From Burkholderia cepacia (GTDB lineage: Bacteria; Pseudomonadota; Gammaproteobacteria; Burkholderiales; Burkholderiaceae), in the NCBI RefSeq assembly GCF_001718835.1, contig NZ_CP013442.1:682001-746000 (forward strand): a DNA stretch of 64,000 bases. The letters are read 5' to 3'. Under the pieces are notes generated by a model. The model had not been told where the DNA came from. It made no database searches and was given only the letters and a program-made list of their open reading frames with translations. Positions 17,099 to 25,496 of the stretch are shown here, piece by piece. The position numbers and the translations under genes were made by a program. Each line of letters opens with the position of its first letter. Positions within the stretch are counted from its first letter, which is position 1.

Positions 17099-18001
17099 AT
17101 GCGCCGAACCCTTCCTCCGCTGAATTCGCTGCGCGCGTTCGAAGCCGCCGCGCGCCACGGCAGCTTCACGCTGGCCGCCGACGAACTGTGCGTGACCCAC
17201 GGCGCGATCAGCCGGCACGTTCAGCAACTGGAGGCTTGGCTCGGACGGCCGCTGTTCGAACGCCATAACCGGCGGGTGGAGCTGACGGAGGCCGGACGGG
17301 TCTACCTGGCCGAGGTCGGTGCGTCGTTCGACCGGATCGCGCTCGCCACCGCGCAGCAGCTTCAGCGAGGACGCCATGGGGTGCTGCGCGTCAGTGCGCC
17401 TGCGACGTTTTCGTTGCGCTGGCTGGTGCCGAAGCTGTCGTCGTTTCAGGTCGCCCATCCAGCCATCGAGGTACGGCTGTCGACGTCGAACGAGCCGATC
17501 GACAAGCTGCGCGACGTCGTGGACGTGATCATTCGCGGCGGGCCGCAGGCCATCGACGGCTACGTTGCCGAGGAGTTTCTTTCCGAGGTGCGGCTGCCCG
17601 TGTGTGCGCCGCGGCTTCTCGACGGACGGCCGCTGAGGCAACCCGCGGATCTCGAGCACTTCACGCTGCTGCACGCGGCCACCTATCCCGGCATGTGGCC
17701 TGAATGGCTCGCGGCAGCCGGACATCCGAATCTCGTGCCGCGCCACTCGCTCACGCTCGAGCATTTCTACCTGACGCTCCAGGGTGCGCTCGACGGGCTC
17801 GGCGTCGCGATGGGGCCGATCGCGCTCGTCGCGGACGACATCGCCGAAGGTCGGCTCGTGCAGCCGTTCGGCGAACCGGCGCTGCCGCCGTGGCGCTATT
17901 TCATCTATGTGGCCGCGGCGCGTGCGGAAGACGGCGCGGTACGCGCTTTCATGGATTGGCTGAAACTGGCGGGCGGCGCGTCGGCTCCGCGCGACGCCTG
18001 A
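17099..18001 (+). CDS. LysR-family regulator, GcvA-like
   Basis: A 300-residue protein from ATG 17099. The N-terminus MRRTLPPLNSLRAFEAAARHGSF is typical of the GcvA/AmpR branch of LysR proteins, with the HTH at about residues 20-45 (LAADELCVTHGAISRHVQQLE). The effector domain follows. It is transcribed divergently from the purA copy, the classic arrangement for a LysR protein controlling the adjacent gene, so purA is the likely target. No operator can be fixed by eye in the 140-nt gap. Confidence 0.92.
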   Translation: MRRTLPPLNSLRAFEAAARHGSFTLAADELCVTHGAISRHVQQLEAWLGRPLFERHNRRVELTEAGRVYLAEVGASFDRIALATAQQLQRGRHGVLRVSAPATFSLRWLVPKLSSFQVAHPAIEVRLSTSNEPIDKLRDVVDVIIRGGPQAIDGYVAEEFLSEVRLPVCAPRLLDGRPLRQPADLEHFTLLHAATYPGMWPEWLAAAGHPNLVPRHSLTLEHFYLTLQGALDGLGVAMGPIALVADDIAEGRLVQPFGEPALPPWRYFIYVAAARAEDGAVRAFMDWLKLAGGASAPRDA

Positions 18002-18112
18002 CGCAGAAATGACGCGCGGTCAGGCGCGGGCGGAGTCACGCTTTCACTTCGCATGGCGACGGCAAGCGGCGCACCGTGCCGTCATCGCACGGCGCACGCG
18101 CCCGGAGAATGC

Positions 18113-18436
18113 TTACTGGCTCGCGCCGGCAGCGGCCCCTGCCTTCTTCTCCGCGTTCTGCAGGTTCTGCGGATAGTTCGGATCATTGGCCGCCGGCTTG
18201 TATCCCGCGTCTTCGAGTTTCTTCAGCTCGGCATTGTTCTTCGCGCGCGCGGCCTTGCGCTCGGCCTTGTGTCTCGCGCGAGCTTCCTTGCGTGCCTGCG
18301 CCTTCGCCGCCTTGGCATCCTGCGCCTGCGCCGCGGGTTCGCTGGCCGGCGCCTGCGCATACGCCGGTGCCGCGCCGCCGATGAGGAGCGCCGCAGCGGC
18401 AGCGACGAGCGTGAGCCTTCTGGTTTGGATACGCAT
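18113..18436 (-). CDS. DUF4148-like small secreted protein
   Basis: A 107-residue protein from ATG 18436 with AAGGAG 10 nt upstream. It has a Sec signal peptide (residues 1-27, ending AYAQA), then a Lys/Arg/Ala-rich stretch (RKEARARHKAERKAARAK). The C-terminal segment LKKLEDAGYKPAANDPNYPQNLQ matches the 'xLExxGYxP' pattern of DUF4148 proteins. A clear relative with the same organisation is encoded at 58430-58756. The function is unknown; the basic mature domain suggests periplasmic or nucleic-acid/envelope contact, but that is speculation. It is the last gene before the origin region. Confidence 0.8.
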   Translation of the reverse strand: MRIQTRRLTLVAAAAALLIGGAAPAYAQAPASEPAAQAQDAKAAKAQARKEARARHKAERKAARAKNNAELKKLEDAGYKPAANDPNYPQNLQNAEKKAGAAAGASQ

Positions 18437-18635
18437 CCGTGAACTCCTTCTTCTGATTGATTACAGATTGAAGTACGTCGAGATATCCCCCTGCGACCGA
18501 AACGCTGATACGTCGATCGGGGCCTGTGAATCATAACTGCGTCGCCGCACCAGTGGCGATATGGAAACCGCCGCATGGTGCATCGTCATGGCGTGACGGC
18601 ATCGTTGATCTCGGTCACGTTCCCTCGATTGACGT

Positions 18636-18654
18636 CTTCCCATAAACGACCACC
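18636..18654 (-). repeat. Isolated inverted iteron, abutting a 14-bp palindrome
   Basis: On the minus strand this reads GGTGGTCGTTTATGGGAAG, matching the core of the origin iterons. It overlaps by two bases the perfect palindrome CCCAAAGCTTTGGG at 18653-18666. It lies 650 bp from the main array and in opposite orientation. Confidence 0.7.
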
Positions 18655-18921
18655 CAAAGCTTTGGGACGATTGCTCGTCCGGCTTGTCCGTCCGGATCGC
18701 GACATTCGTGAGCGTCCATGGAGCCCGGGAACGGTGAGGATTTTCGGGAGCTGTGTGCAGGATCGCCTGTGGTGAGTCACGGACGTGCCTTCGTGTTCAC
18801 GTTGGGCCGTATTGCCCGGCTGTTTGGTGGACGTGTCGAGAATGGATGTCGGAGATGCAAAGGTAGAAATTTGCGGTGACCTTCTCGCAGATCCGTTGTG
18901 CGTGAACTTGCTCATGCAGCT

Positions 18922-18930
18922 TTATCCACA
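18922..18930 (+). other. DnaA box in the origin region
   Basis: TTATCCACA, the perfect consensus DnaA-binding 9-mer, 374 bp before the first iteron of the main array. Confidence 0.7.
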
Positions 18931-19303
18931 GATCACCCAGTTTCATCAGGTTGCCGGGCGCGAAGTCTCATGGAACCCATCGCATTGCCACAGGACATCA
19001 ACACAGCAGCTACTGTGCGTAGCGTCAGCTGCGGGAATACTGGGCTGGTAGCCTCGGGCGAACGTCGAAGTGTCTCCGTTGGCTGACGACACAGCGCACC
19101 ATAGACGGGAACCTGTCGACAGAAAAACGGCGTTTTCCTTCGATTCGTTCCCATAGCTTTATACGTATCGATGAATGTGAGTATGTACTCACGTCGAAGC
19201 GACCTCTTCTATGCGGAAAGGCCCGCCAGACGGTGCGATGCACGTGTCAGATCGGCAGGAACCCTCGGCGGACGTCGCTTGACTGCACGCAGGCAGGTCG
19301 TCT

Positions 19304-20123
19304 GGTAGCGGTTTATGGGGGGTGGCTTTTTCCGGAAGCACACAGTGTGTTTACATCTTTAGAAAGCAACGTTTACTTCTTTAACTACTTTTAGAAGCCT
19401 CACAGGCTTGCCTGACAAGGGTTTGACCGGTGTTCGGTACCCATTTATGGGAGGGAAGGTAGAAGGGTTTGGGGTCTCAGGTCTGTGGATTTGGGGAATT
19501 GGGTACCTCGGAATGGGGAATCTGGGCTGTGGATATGGTGGGAGGGTTCCCGGTTATGGGAATTTGACGGTGGAATGCCGCGGGTAGCCGCCTATGGGAA
19601 GCGGCAATGGTACCCATCTATGGGGGGATTCGGACACGCTGTCGCGCGACGAATGTCCACAAGGATGATCTTTGGTAGCCATTTGTGGGGCGCTTTGAAG
19701 GTATCCGTTTATGGGAGGCGGGCTAACGTGTGCCGAACAGGATTCGGATACCAGGTGAGTCCTGCCTTCCCATAAACAGGATCGCTTCGATGGAAAGGGA
19801 GCCTTTTATGGGAGTTTCAAAAGGTTGCCAGCTATGGGATCGATCTGGATGCGTTACGACCTGATCTGCGCGAACATCGAAACACACGAGGATGGAAAGG
19901 TACCCATTCATGGGGAACCGCCAAGGTTGCAAGTTATGGGGGAAAAAATGCCGGGGTGCTGCACGGCACCACGAATTCGGCGGCCGATCGTCGTTCCGTC
20001 CGTCTGGTTCCCATAAAAGGTTACCTTCGATGAGGCTCAGGGCCGGCTCGATTCGGTCGGAACTCGCCAAAGGTAGCTGCTTTTGGGAAGAGACTCCGAG
20101 AAAAGGTAGATGCTTATGGGGGC
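19304..20123 (+). repeat. Iteron array (19-mer, consensus GGTANCCNTTTATGGGNGG)
   Basis: About 17 copies. Plus strand starts: 19304, 19436, 19458, 19480, 19502, 19524, 19545, 19583, 19609, 19674, 19700, 19797, 19823, 19899, 19925, 20072, 20105. Minus strand copies are at 19766-19784 and 20007-20025. A degenerate minus copy is at 19147-19165. The best copies are 19436-19454 (GGTACCCATTTATGGGAGG), 19700-19718 and 19609-19627; those starting 19458-19524 are degenerate. They should be binding sites of the Rep protein encoded at 20272. The spacing pattern is described in the findings. Confidence 0.9.
19349..19397. other. AT-rich candidate DNA-unwinding element
   Basis: About 30% GC in a high-GC replicon, between the first iteron (19304-19322) and the tandem iteron run. 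It contains two TTTAGAA motifs and pyrimidine runs, the composition expected of an origin melting site. Assignment is by composition and position. Confidence 0.5.
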
Positions 20124-20271
20124 TTGCGAGCATTGCTTCACAAAAAAATCTCCTTTGTGCTCGATGAGTTAGCCACGATTGTGCAAGTGACCTGCGAGCT
20201 GGGACATTGCCGGCGGCGGCGAAAAGGTATAAAGTCCGCTCTCAACAAGGTGACCTTATCCGGACATTACG

Positions 20272-21588
20272 ATGCCGCGCAAGCCCGCAAGCAAAGGCTC
20301 AGACAAACAGGTTTCGCTGTTTCAGACACCCGAGCCTCCCGACTTGCTGCGCAAGGCGGTCCAGGCGATTCATATCGCGCCCAAGTCCGGGAAGATCGGG
20401 CTGCAGCAGCGCAAGATGTTCAGCTCGCTGATCAAGAACGCGCTTCGGCAGGAGGCGTTCGAGCCGGGCCGCACGAGCTTCTCGATCTCGATCGCGTCGC
20501 TCTCGCACGAGAGCGGGTTGAACAGCAACAACACGAAATACGTGAAGGACACGGTCAACTCGCTGATCAGTACCGTCGTCAACTGGGACTATCTGGCCGC
20601 GGATCGATCGACAGTCTGGAAAGCGTCGGGCCTGCTCGCCGGCGCGGAGCTCGAGCAGTCGGTGCTGAAGTACAGCTTCTCCGACCAGATTCGCAGCGAG
20701 TTGCTCAACCCCGAGATCTACGCACTGATCGATATGCGGATCGCCCGCGAGTTCCGGCGGTCGCACTCGCTCGCGTTGTGGGAAAACACGGTGCGCTACG
20801 AAGGAATCGGCATCACCGCGAAGATCCCGCTGCCGAAATTTCGTGACCTCATTCTCGGCCAGGACAAGGCGTCGCAGTCGTACAAGGAATACAAGCTGTT
20901 CAAGAGCAAGGTCCTGGTGCCGTGCATTCAGGAGGTGAACGAAGTTTCGGATCACACGCTCGAGCTGATCGAACACAAGTCCGGCCGGAGCGTGGAAGCC
21001 GTCCAGTTCAAGGTGACGCGCAAGCAGAGCGCCGATACGGTGGAGGACGGCGACGTCAAGAACGAAGCGCTGGTCGAGGAGGTCGCCAAGTTCGGCATTC
21101 CGCGTTCGGAAGCGCGCCGGCTGATCACGCAATACGGCGTGCAGCGCATCAAGGCTGCGATTGCCTACACGCTCAATCGGACTACGAAGAAGAATGCGGC
21201 GCCGGTCGACAACGTGGCCGCGTACTTCCGCAAGGCGCTGACGCACGGCTACACGTTGTCGGACGGCCAGGCGACGGAGACGGCGACGCCGGCGAAAGAG
21301 ACGGCGCAGAGCAAACAGGAACAGATTCGCGACAAATATCTGGCGGCGAAGGTCGAGGAAGCCGGCGCGTATTTCCGCGAACTGGAGATCGACGACCAGA
21401 CCAAGCTGATCGAGCGTTACAACGAGACGGTGGCAGGCTCGAAGGACCTGACGCTGTCGCCGAAGAAGAAGGCGAGCAAACTCGCGCAGACCAGCTTCTT
21501 CCGATGGCTCGCGCTGGATACATGGGGCGAACCGACCTCGGACGACTTGCTGGAATTCTTGCTGAAAAGCAGTCTCGCAGCAAACTGA
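20272..21588 (+). CDS. repA: Rep_3-type replication initiator of the secondary replicon
   Basis: A 438-residue protein from ATG 20272. The N-terminal half (about residues 20-240) has the two winged-helix Rep_3/RepB-type organisation, with ALRQEAFEPGRTSFSISIASLSHESG, IYALIDMRIAREFRRSHSLALWENTVRY and FKSKVLVPCIQEVNE. The C-terminal part (to 438) is helical and Lys/Glu-rich. It should bind the upstream iterons, recruit DnaA/DnaB and initiate replication; it probably also represses its own promoter, where a palindrome sits 15 bp before the start. It is the first gene of a core whose other members, parB and parA, converge from the right, with a shared terminator between. This is the common organisation of Burkholderia secondary-replicon origins. 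Confidence 0.93.
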   Translation: MPRKPASKGSDKQVSLFQTPEPPDLLRKAVQAIHIAPKSGKIGLQQRKMFSSLIKNALRQEAFEPGRTSFSISIASLSHESGLNSNNTKYVKDTVNSLISTVVNWDYLAADRSTVWKASGLLAGAELEQSVLKYSFSDQIRSELLNPEIYALIDMRIAREFRRSHSLALWENTVRYEGIGITAKIPLPKFRDLILGQDKASQSYKEYKLFKSKVLVPCIQEVNEVSDHTLELIEHKSGRSVEAVQFKVTRKQSADTVEDGDVKNEALVEEVAKFGIPRSEARRLITQYGVQRIKAAIAYTLNRTTKKNAAPVDNVAAYFRKALTHGYTLSDGQATETATPAKETAQSKQEQIRDKYLAAKVEEAGAYFRELEIDDQTKLIERYNETVAGSKDLTLSPKKKASKLAQTSFFRWLALDTWGEPTSDDLLEFLLKSSLAAN

Positions 21589-21627
21589 TAAAAAAACCTC
21601 GCAGCTTCCCTGCGAGGTTTTTTTATT
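21589..21627. terminator. Bidirectional terminator between rep and parB
   Basis: A 10-bp stem (AACCTCGCAG / CTGCGAGGTT) with a 5-nt loop, flanked by A-rich sequence on one side and a T run on the other. It lies between the rep stop (21588) and the parB stop (21636), serving both converging transcripts. Confidence 0.9.
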
Positions 21628-21635
21628 TGGGCAGC

Positions 21636-22661
21636 TTACTTTTGTGCGGTGGGCAGCTCGGCAACGTACGCGTCGATGACGGTCTTCAGCTTGTCGGCGA
21701 GCGCCTCCTGGTGCGATGTGTCGACGCCCTTGAGCTGCAGGTCGACACGTCCGTCGGGATACGTCTTCAATTGCCCGATCGTCCGCGATTCGAGCGCGAA
21801 ATCGTGCCGAACGCTGTAACGGGTGCGTCCAGCCTTCTTGCTGCCGTCGCTCTGCGCACGCAGGAAATTCTCGAGATCACGAACCGATTTTTTCCGGTCG
21901 ATCACGGCCGTCAGCAGCCGATCGGCCGTCGGCTCGCCAAGGCGTTCGAAGATCAGCTTCAGGAAGTACGCCGCCTGCAGGCCGACCACGTCGTTCGCGC
22001 TCGCCATCCGTTCAAGGAGTGTGTTCGGGAGTGCGTTGAGCGACAGCGTCTTGCTGATCGATGCCTTGTCCTTGCCGATCTTTTCCGCCAGCGTGTTCTG
22101 GTCGGAAAAGACCTTCTCGTCGAGGAGACGCTTCCACGCGACCGCATCGTCGAAGATCGTCTGGCGTTCGTGGTCGTGGTTCGCGCGATACGCGATCGTG
22201 TAGAGCTGCTCGGGCGTGTGATCCGTGCGGAACGTGGCGTTGATGGTTTCGTCGCCGTTGATGCTCGTCGCGCGAAGCCGGCGTTGCCCGTCGATCACGA
22301 CGAGCTTGCCGGGAAACTCCGGCAGCCGCGTCACCTTGATCGGCTCGATCTGCCCTTCCCGTTTCAGCGTCAGGGCGAGCTCGTGCAGGCTCGACTCCGA
22401 ATAGAACACGCGCGGGTTGAACGGGTTCGGAATGCAATCCTTCACGGCAACCTTTTGCGGGGCGCCGAGATCCTCCGCATCGGCGGGCAGCGTCACGACT
22501 GCTTTGACCGCAGGCGGCGCGACAGCGGTCAGCGGCGTGACGGACGGTTCGGGCAGCCGCGTTTCGAGTGCCGCATTTTCCTGCGCGAGCCCGCGCAGCA
22601 GGCCGGCTGCGAGATGCAGGTTGCCGGTCGGCTTCTTGTCTTTCGAGGTGTCCTTAGCCAT
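21636..22661 (-). CDS. parB: ParB partition protein of the secondary replicon
   Basis: A 341-residue protein; the start at ATG 22661 (MAKDTSKDKK) overlaps the end of parA by 8 nt. ParB box motifs are present: FNPRVFYSESSLHELALTLK, GQIEPIKV and VIDGQRRLRAT (box II, a GQRR variant of GERR). An HTH follows, NTLAEKIGKDKASISKTL, which should contact parS. The N-terminal ~75 residues form a Pro/Ala-rich leader. ParB binds parS, spreads or slides on DNA as a CTP-dependent clamp, and stimulates ParA. The likely cognate sites are the five palindromes at 23444-24749. Confidence 0.93.
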   Translation of the reverse strand: MAKDTSKDKKPTGNLHLAAGLLRGLAQENAALETRLPEPSVTPLTAVAPPAVKAVVTLPADAEDLGAPQKVAVKDCIPNPFNPRVFYSESSLHELALTLKREGQIEPIKVTRLPEFPGKLVVIDGQRRLRATSINGDETINATFRTDHTPEQLYTIAYRANHDHERQTIFDDAVAWKRLLDEKVFSDQNTLAEKIGKDKASISKTLSLNALPNTLLERMASANDVVGLQAAYFLKLIFERLGEPTADRLLTAVIDRKKSVRDLENFLRAQSDGSKKAGRTRYSVRHDFALESRTIGQLKTYPDGRVDLQLKGVDTSHQEALADKLKTVIDAYVAELPTAQK

Positions 22662-23349
22662 GGGCGGCTCCGGTAGCGCGCGTCGACGCGATGTATTGGG
22701 CCATTTCCGTGACCAGCTTTTCGATTTCCGCACGGGCTTCTTTCAGGCCCTTCAGGTACCGATTGTGATGATGGATCGTGGTGCCGAGCGCAAATGTCTG
22801 ACGGTAGACCTCACGTTGTGCGATCTGGCTGTCGAGCAGATGCTCCCCTATTTCTTCTGCTCTTAGAATTTTTAAAATTTCTTCACGCATTTTAGTTTTT
22901 CCATTAACGCTATTCAGCATTAGTGCGGAAGACAAATTTGGGTTACGAACGGATCGCATCGATTCGATCATGCGGATCATCGCGACGGTGCTGTAGAGAT
23001 CGGCCGGCGACGGCGACAGCGGCACAAGGCAGAAATCGGCAACTTCGAGTACCGATGCGATTCGCGGATCTTCGAGGTTGCCGGGACAGTCGACGACGAT
23101 CACATCGAAATGTGCGTCCTGCTTCTTGATCTCCCCACCGATTCCTCGACCGGCCGGGGCGAGCGAAAGAACCGTCATCGGGAGTGTGTTCTCGCCGCTT
23201 GTGACCCATCTCACGGATGTGCCCTGGGGATCGGCGTCGATGAGCGCAACCTTGTTTCCACCCGCCTCGAAGGCTGCGGCGATATTGACGGAGATGGTGG
23301 TCTTTCCAGTCCCACCTTTTTGATTACTGACGGCGATCTTGAAAGCCAT
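22654..23349 (-). CDS. parA: ParA partition ATPase of the secondary replicon
   Basis: A 231-residue Walker-type ATPase from ATG 23349, with GGAGG about 6 nt upstream. Residues 1-18 read MAFKIAVSNQKGGTGKTT, the deviant Walker A with signature Lys, and VIVVDCPGNLED gives the switch/Walker B region. It lacks the N-terminal HTH of type Ia ParA, so it is a short, type Ib-like ATPase. It forms an operon with parB (8-nt overlap) and should drive segregation of the parS-ParB complex over the nucleoid. Upstream are five parS sites, the first 95 bp from the start, so ParB may also affect this promoter. Confidence 0.94.
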   Translation of the reverse strand: MAFKIAVSNQKGGTGKTTISVNIAAAFEAGGNKVALIDADPQGTSVRWVTSGENTLPMTVLSLAPAGRGIGGEIKKQDAHFDVIVVDCPGNLEDPRIASVLEVADFCLVPLSPSPADLYSTVAMIRMIESMRSVRNPNLSSALMLNSVNGKTKMREEILKILRAEEIGEHLLDSQIAQREVYRQTFALGTTIHHHNRYLKGLKEARAEIEKLVTEMAQYIASTRATGAAHG

Positions 23350-23443
23350 TAAATTCCTCCACGGAGTTTTGCGTAATATATGCATTTTTTGGAGAAATGT
23401 CCAGACAAGATGTTCCTTTCGAGAAACGCAGACGAGCGATGTT

Positions 23444-23459
23444 GTTGTCACGTGACAAG
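23444..23459. other. parS: parS site 1 (15/16 match)
   Basis: GTTGTCACGTGACAAG, one mismatch at the last position to the palindrome GTTGTCACGTGACAAC. The nearest to parA. Confidence 0.85.
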
Positions 23460-23687
23460 TGGCAGAACGGCCAACGTTCTGGGGGATATCCAACAAGAGT
23501 CATGCATCTAGAGCCAATAGCAATTTCGGCCGACTCCATCTTCTCAATGGAGTGGACGGTCGACGAGATGATTCAAGCGTGGTGTTTGTGACTAGATTTT
23601 GGAATTTCACTCGCGCGATCTTTTTTTGAGCACCTATAACAATGCGATGTCTTGTTCAGCCAAATGATGGCCGACAGCGGATATGCA

Positions 23688-23703
23688 GTTGTCACGTGAC
23701 AAT
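23688..23703. other. parS: parS site 2 (15/16 match)
   Basis: GTTGTCACGTGACAAT, last base differs from the palindrome. 244 bp from site 1. Confidence 0.85.
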
Positions 23704-23815
23704 TTGCCATGTTGATGGACGACGCGAGGCGGGCAAGTTGGTCATTCATCGGCAGTTTGCTCAATTGCAAATCTTAGCGATCGAGTCGATAGGTGGTGTC
23801 GCCACCAAATAGCGA

Positions 23816-23831
23816 GTTGTCACGTGACAAT
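23816..23831. other. parS: parS site 3 (15/16 match)
   Basis: GTTGTCACGTGACAAT, last base differs. 128 bp from site 2. Confidence 0.85.
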
Positions 23832-23956
23832 TGCGGTGGTGAGCGTCAACAAGCTTCGCGCCGGTTGGAATCGGCTCATGCTGGGGAGGCGAGATATCTC
23901 TGAGAATGAGCGACAAGAGAACTTGCGATGGACCAGGGCTCATCGCTTGTCGATGA

Positions 23957-23972
23957 GTTGTCACGTGACAAC
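23957..23972. other. parS: parS site 4 (perfect)
   Basis: GTTGTCACGTGACAAC, a perfect 16-bp palindrome. 141 bp from site 3. Confidence 0.9.
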
Positions 23973-24733
23973 TGGCGGCTATATTGAGGAATTGTTGTTG
24001 CGCGAGGAATGTCAAGCAGGGATCGACGGGTAGCTGACTTGTAGCGGAGGCAGATTGACGGGCGATCCGCAGCAGCGTTTAGGCGCAATGGAGTCACTGC
24101 GCTCAAGCCATTGCATTGCAGCGGCCTCGATGTGCGCTTTTCGTGTTAGTTATGTATTCCTTTCCACGGATCACGGTACGAGGCTTTTTTAAGGCGAGGT
24201 GCAGCTAGTAGGGGCTAGAAATATGTCCCCTCGCCGTGATATGACCCCATTAATGGTGGGCTTATCCACGAAGTTGATCAAACGGCTTCTTGGCGCATAT
24301 GACGCTGTCTCGAGTACTCCCATGCCGAACGATTGAACATGCGCGTAGCTCGCACAGCTGGCGTCAGTTGCTCGATCCGGGATGTCATTGGGCGTATTGA
24401 GGCCATCCGAGACGGTCGGACGCAGGTATCGGATAGGCGTTAATCCACATCGTGAAACATCTGTGCGAAATAGGGGTATGCTCGTAAAACCATGCCTGGC
24501 AAGGGTTTCCGGGAGATTCCTCAAGTTGTTTCACGCATATTCGGTGGATTCGCTGCCGAAAACAGGGGCAAATGAAGATTCGTGACGCGCGCGTCATTCC
24601 CCTGGCGGTTTGCCGTTCAGCATTTCATTTGAAACGTATTTTGTAGTTATTGATACTTACTCGCCGGCATACCCAAAATCCTGACTTGAATGCGATGCGA
24701 TACCGTATCTGGAGGCGGATGCGCGGCGCGTGA

Positions 24734-24749
24734 GTTGTCACGTGACAAC
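24734..24749. other. parS: parS site 5 (perfect)
   Basis: GTTGTCACGTGACAAC, perfect, 777 bp beyond site 4, in otherwise featureless DNA. Confidence 0.9.
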
Positions 24750-25496
24750 GCGATACCCCGTTCCTCATCCTGAGCAGCAAACAGCGATGCTTGACGAAGT
24801 CGTGGACGAAGGATTGCCAATAGCAATGTAGCAATTGCTAATGCGCGTTTGGAAAAGAAGCGCTCGAGGAACTCGAGCTATTGGATAGAGCAGGGCAGTG
24901 GGCTAGGCGGTTTGCATATCGAACTTGCCGCTTTTATTGCGATTCGGTCCGCAGGACAGCCGATACCTTGACAAACATCCACGCCCGAATTCCGGCTTCG
25001 TTTGATTTGATGCAGATGGCTATTTCGATTGAGCAGTTGTGATGTGCCCTGCCAATCGCGCACAAGGGTGTTGCCCTGCGCGAAGTTGTGCTCGTGCCCG
25101 AGTCCGCACTTTGTGAGCGACCACGCGAAGGACGAATATCGAATGATTTGTTTTTCGCCTGACGTCGGGAACCGGACCGCACTCACACCAAAGCACTTGA
25201 TTAGCGCGCCAACTCGCTATCTCGTTGCGACGAAATGAAACGTGGAATGCGAGAGGCAAGGCGATGTGGAGGCAGCCAGTAGGCGCGCTGAATGCTCCGA
25301 TACCTAACAAGAATTACCCGCCCGCAACCTCAGTCCCTGCCTCCTGCGGAATCCGGTATTTCAAACGAAGAACGAGAATGTCCGTCGCCACGGTCGTCTG
25401 CCCCGAGGAGTGCGGTCGTCGGGGCGAGCACGCGCGGCCAAGCCGTTCCCCGGCAAATGCACGACGCGTCGACCAGCACATCCGAACAAGCAACGT

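Larger units (their letters stand above)
18437..20271. other. Replication origin region of the secondary replicon (no recognised gene)
   Basis: About 1.8 kb with no convincing coding sequence, lying directly upstream of the initiator gene. It holds an isolated inverted iteron and palindrome (18636-18666), a perfect DnaA box (18922-18930), a roughly 30% GC stretch (19349-19397), and about 17 further iterons (19304-20123). It also holds the initiator promoter region, with the 11-bp palindrome AAGGTGACCTT at 20247-20257. Nine bases of that palindrome (GGTGACCTT) recur at 18875-18883. This organisation is that of an iteron-type origin that also uses DnaA. Confidence 0.85.
23350..25496. other. Gene-poor, lower-GC centromere region
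   Basis: About 2.1 kb between parA and the hydrolase gene without a recognisable gene. Short reading frames exist on both strands, but none has family resemblance, a good ribosome binding site and fitting codon use. GC content is visibly lower than in the flanks. It contains the five parS sites and a near-consensus DnaA box (TTATCCACG, 24262-24270). It is best seen as the centromere of the replicon, perhaps with decayed coding remnants. Confidence 0.65.

Noticed and set aside
19304..20123. CRISPR array
   Set aside because: Repeats are 19 bp with spacers of 3-7 bp or irregular gaps, two orientations and no cas genes; they are iterons.
24189..24524. A 111-codon minus-strand gene in the centromere region
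   Set aside because: No recognisable family, weak start and atypical composition; left as non-coding.
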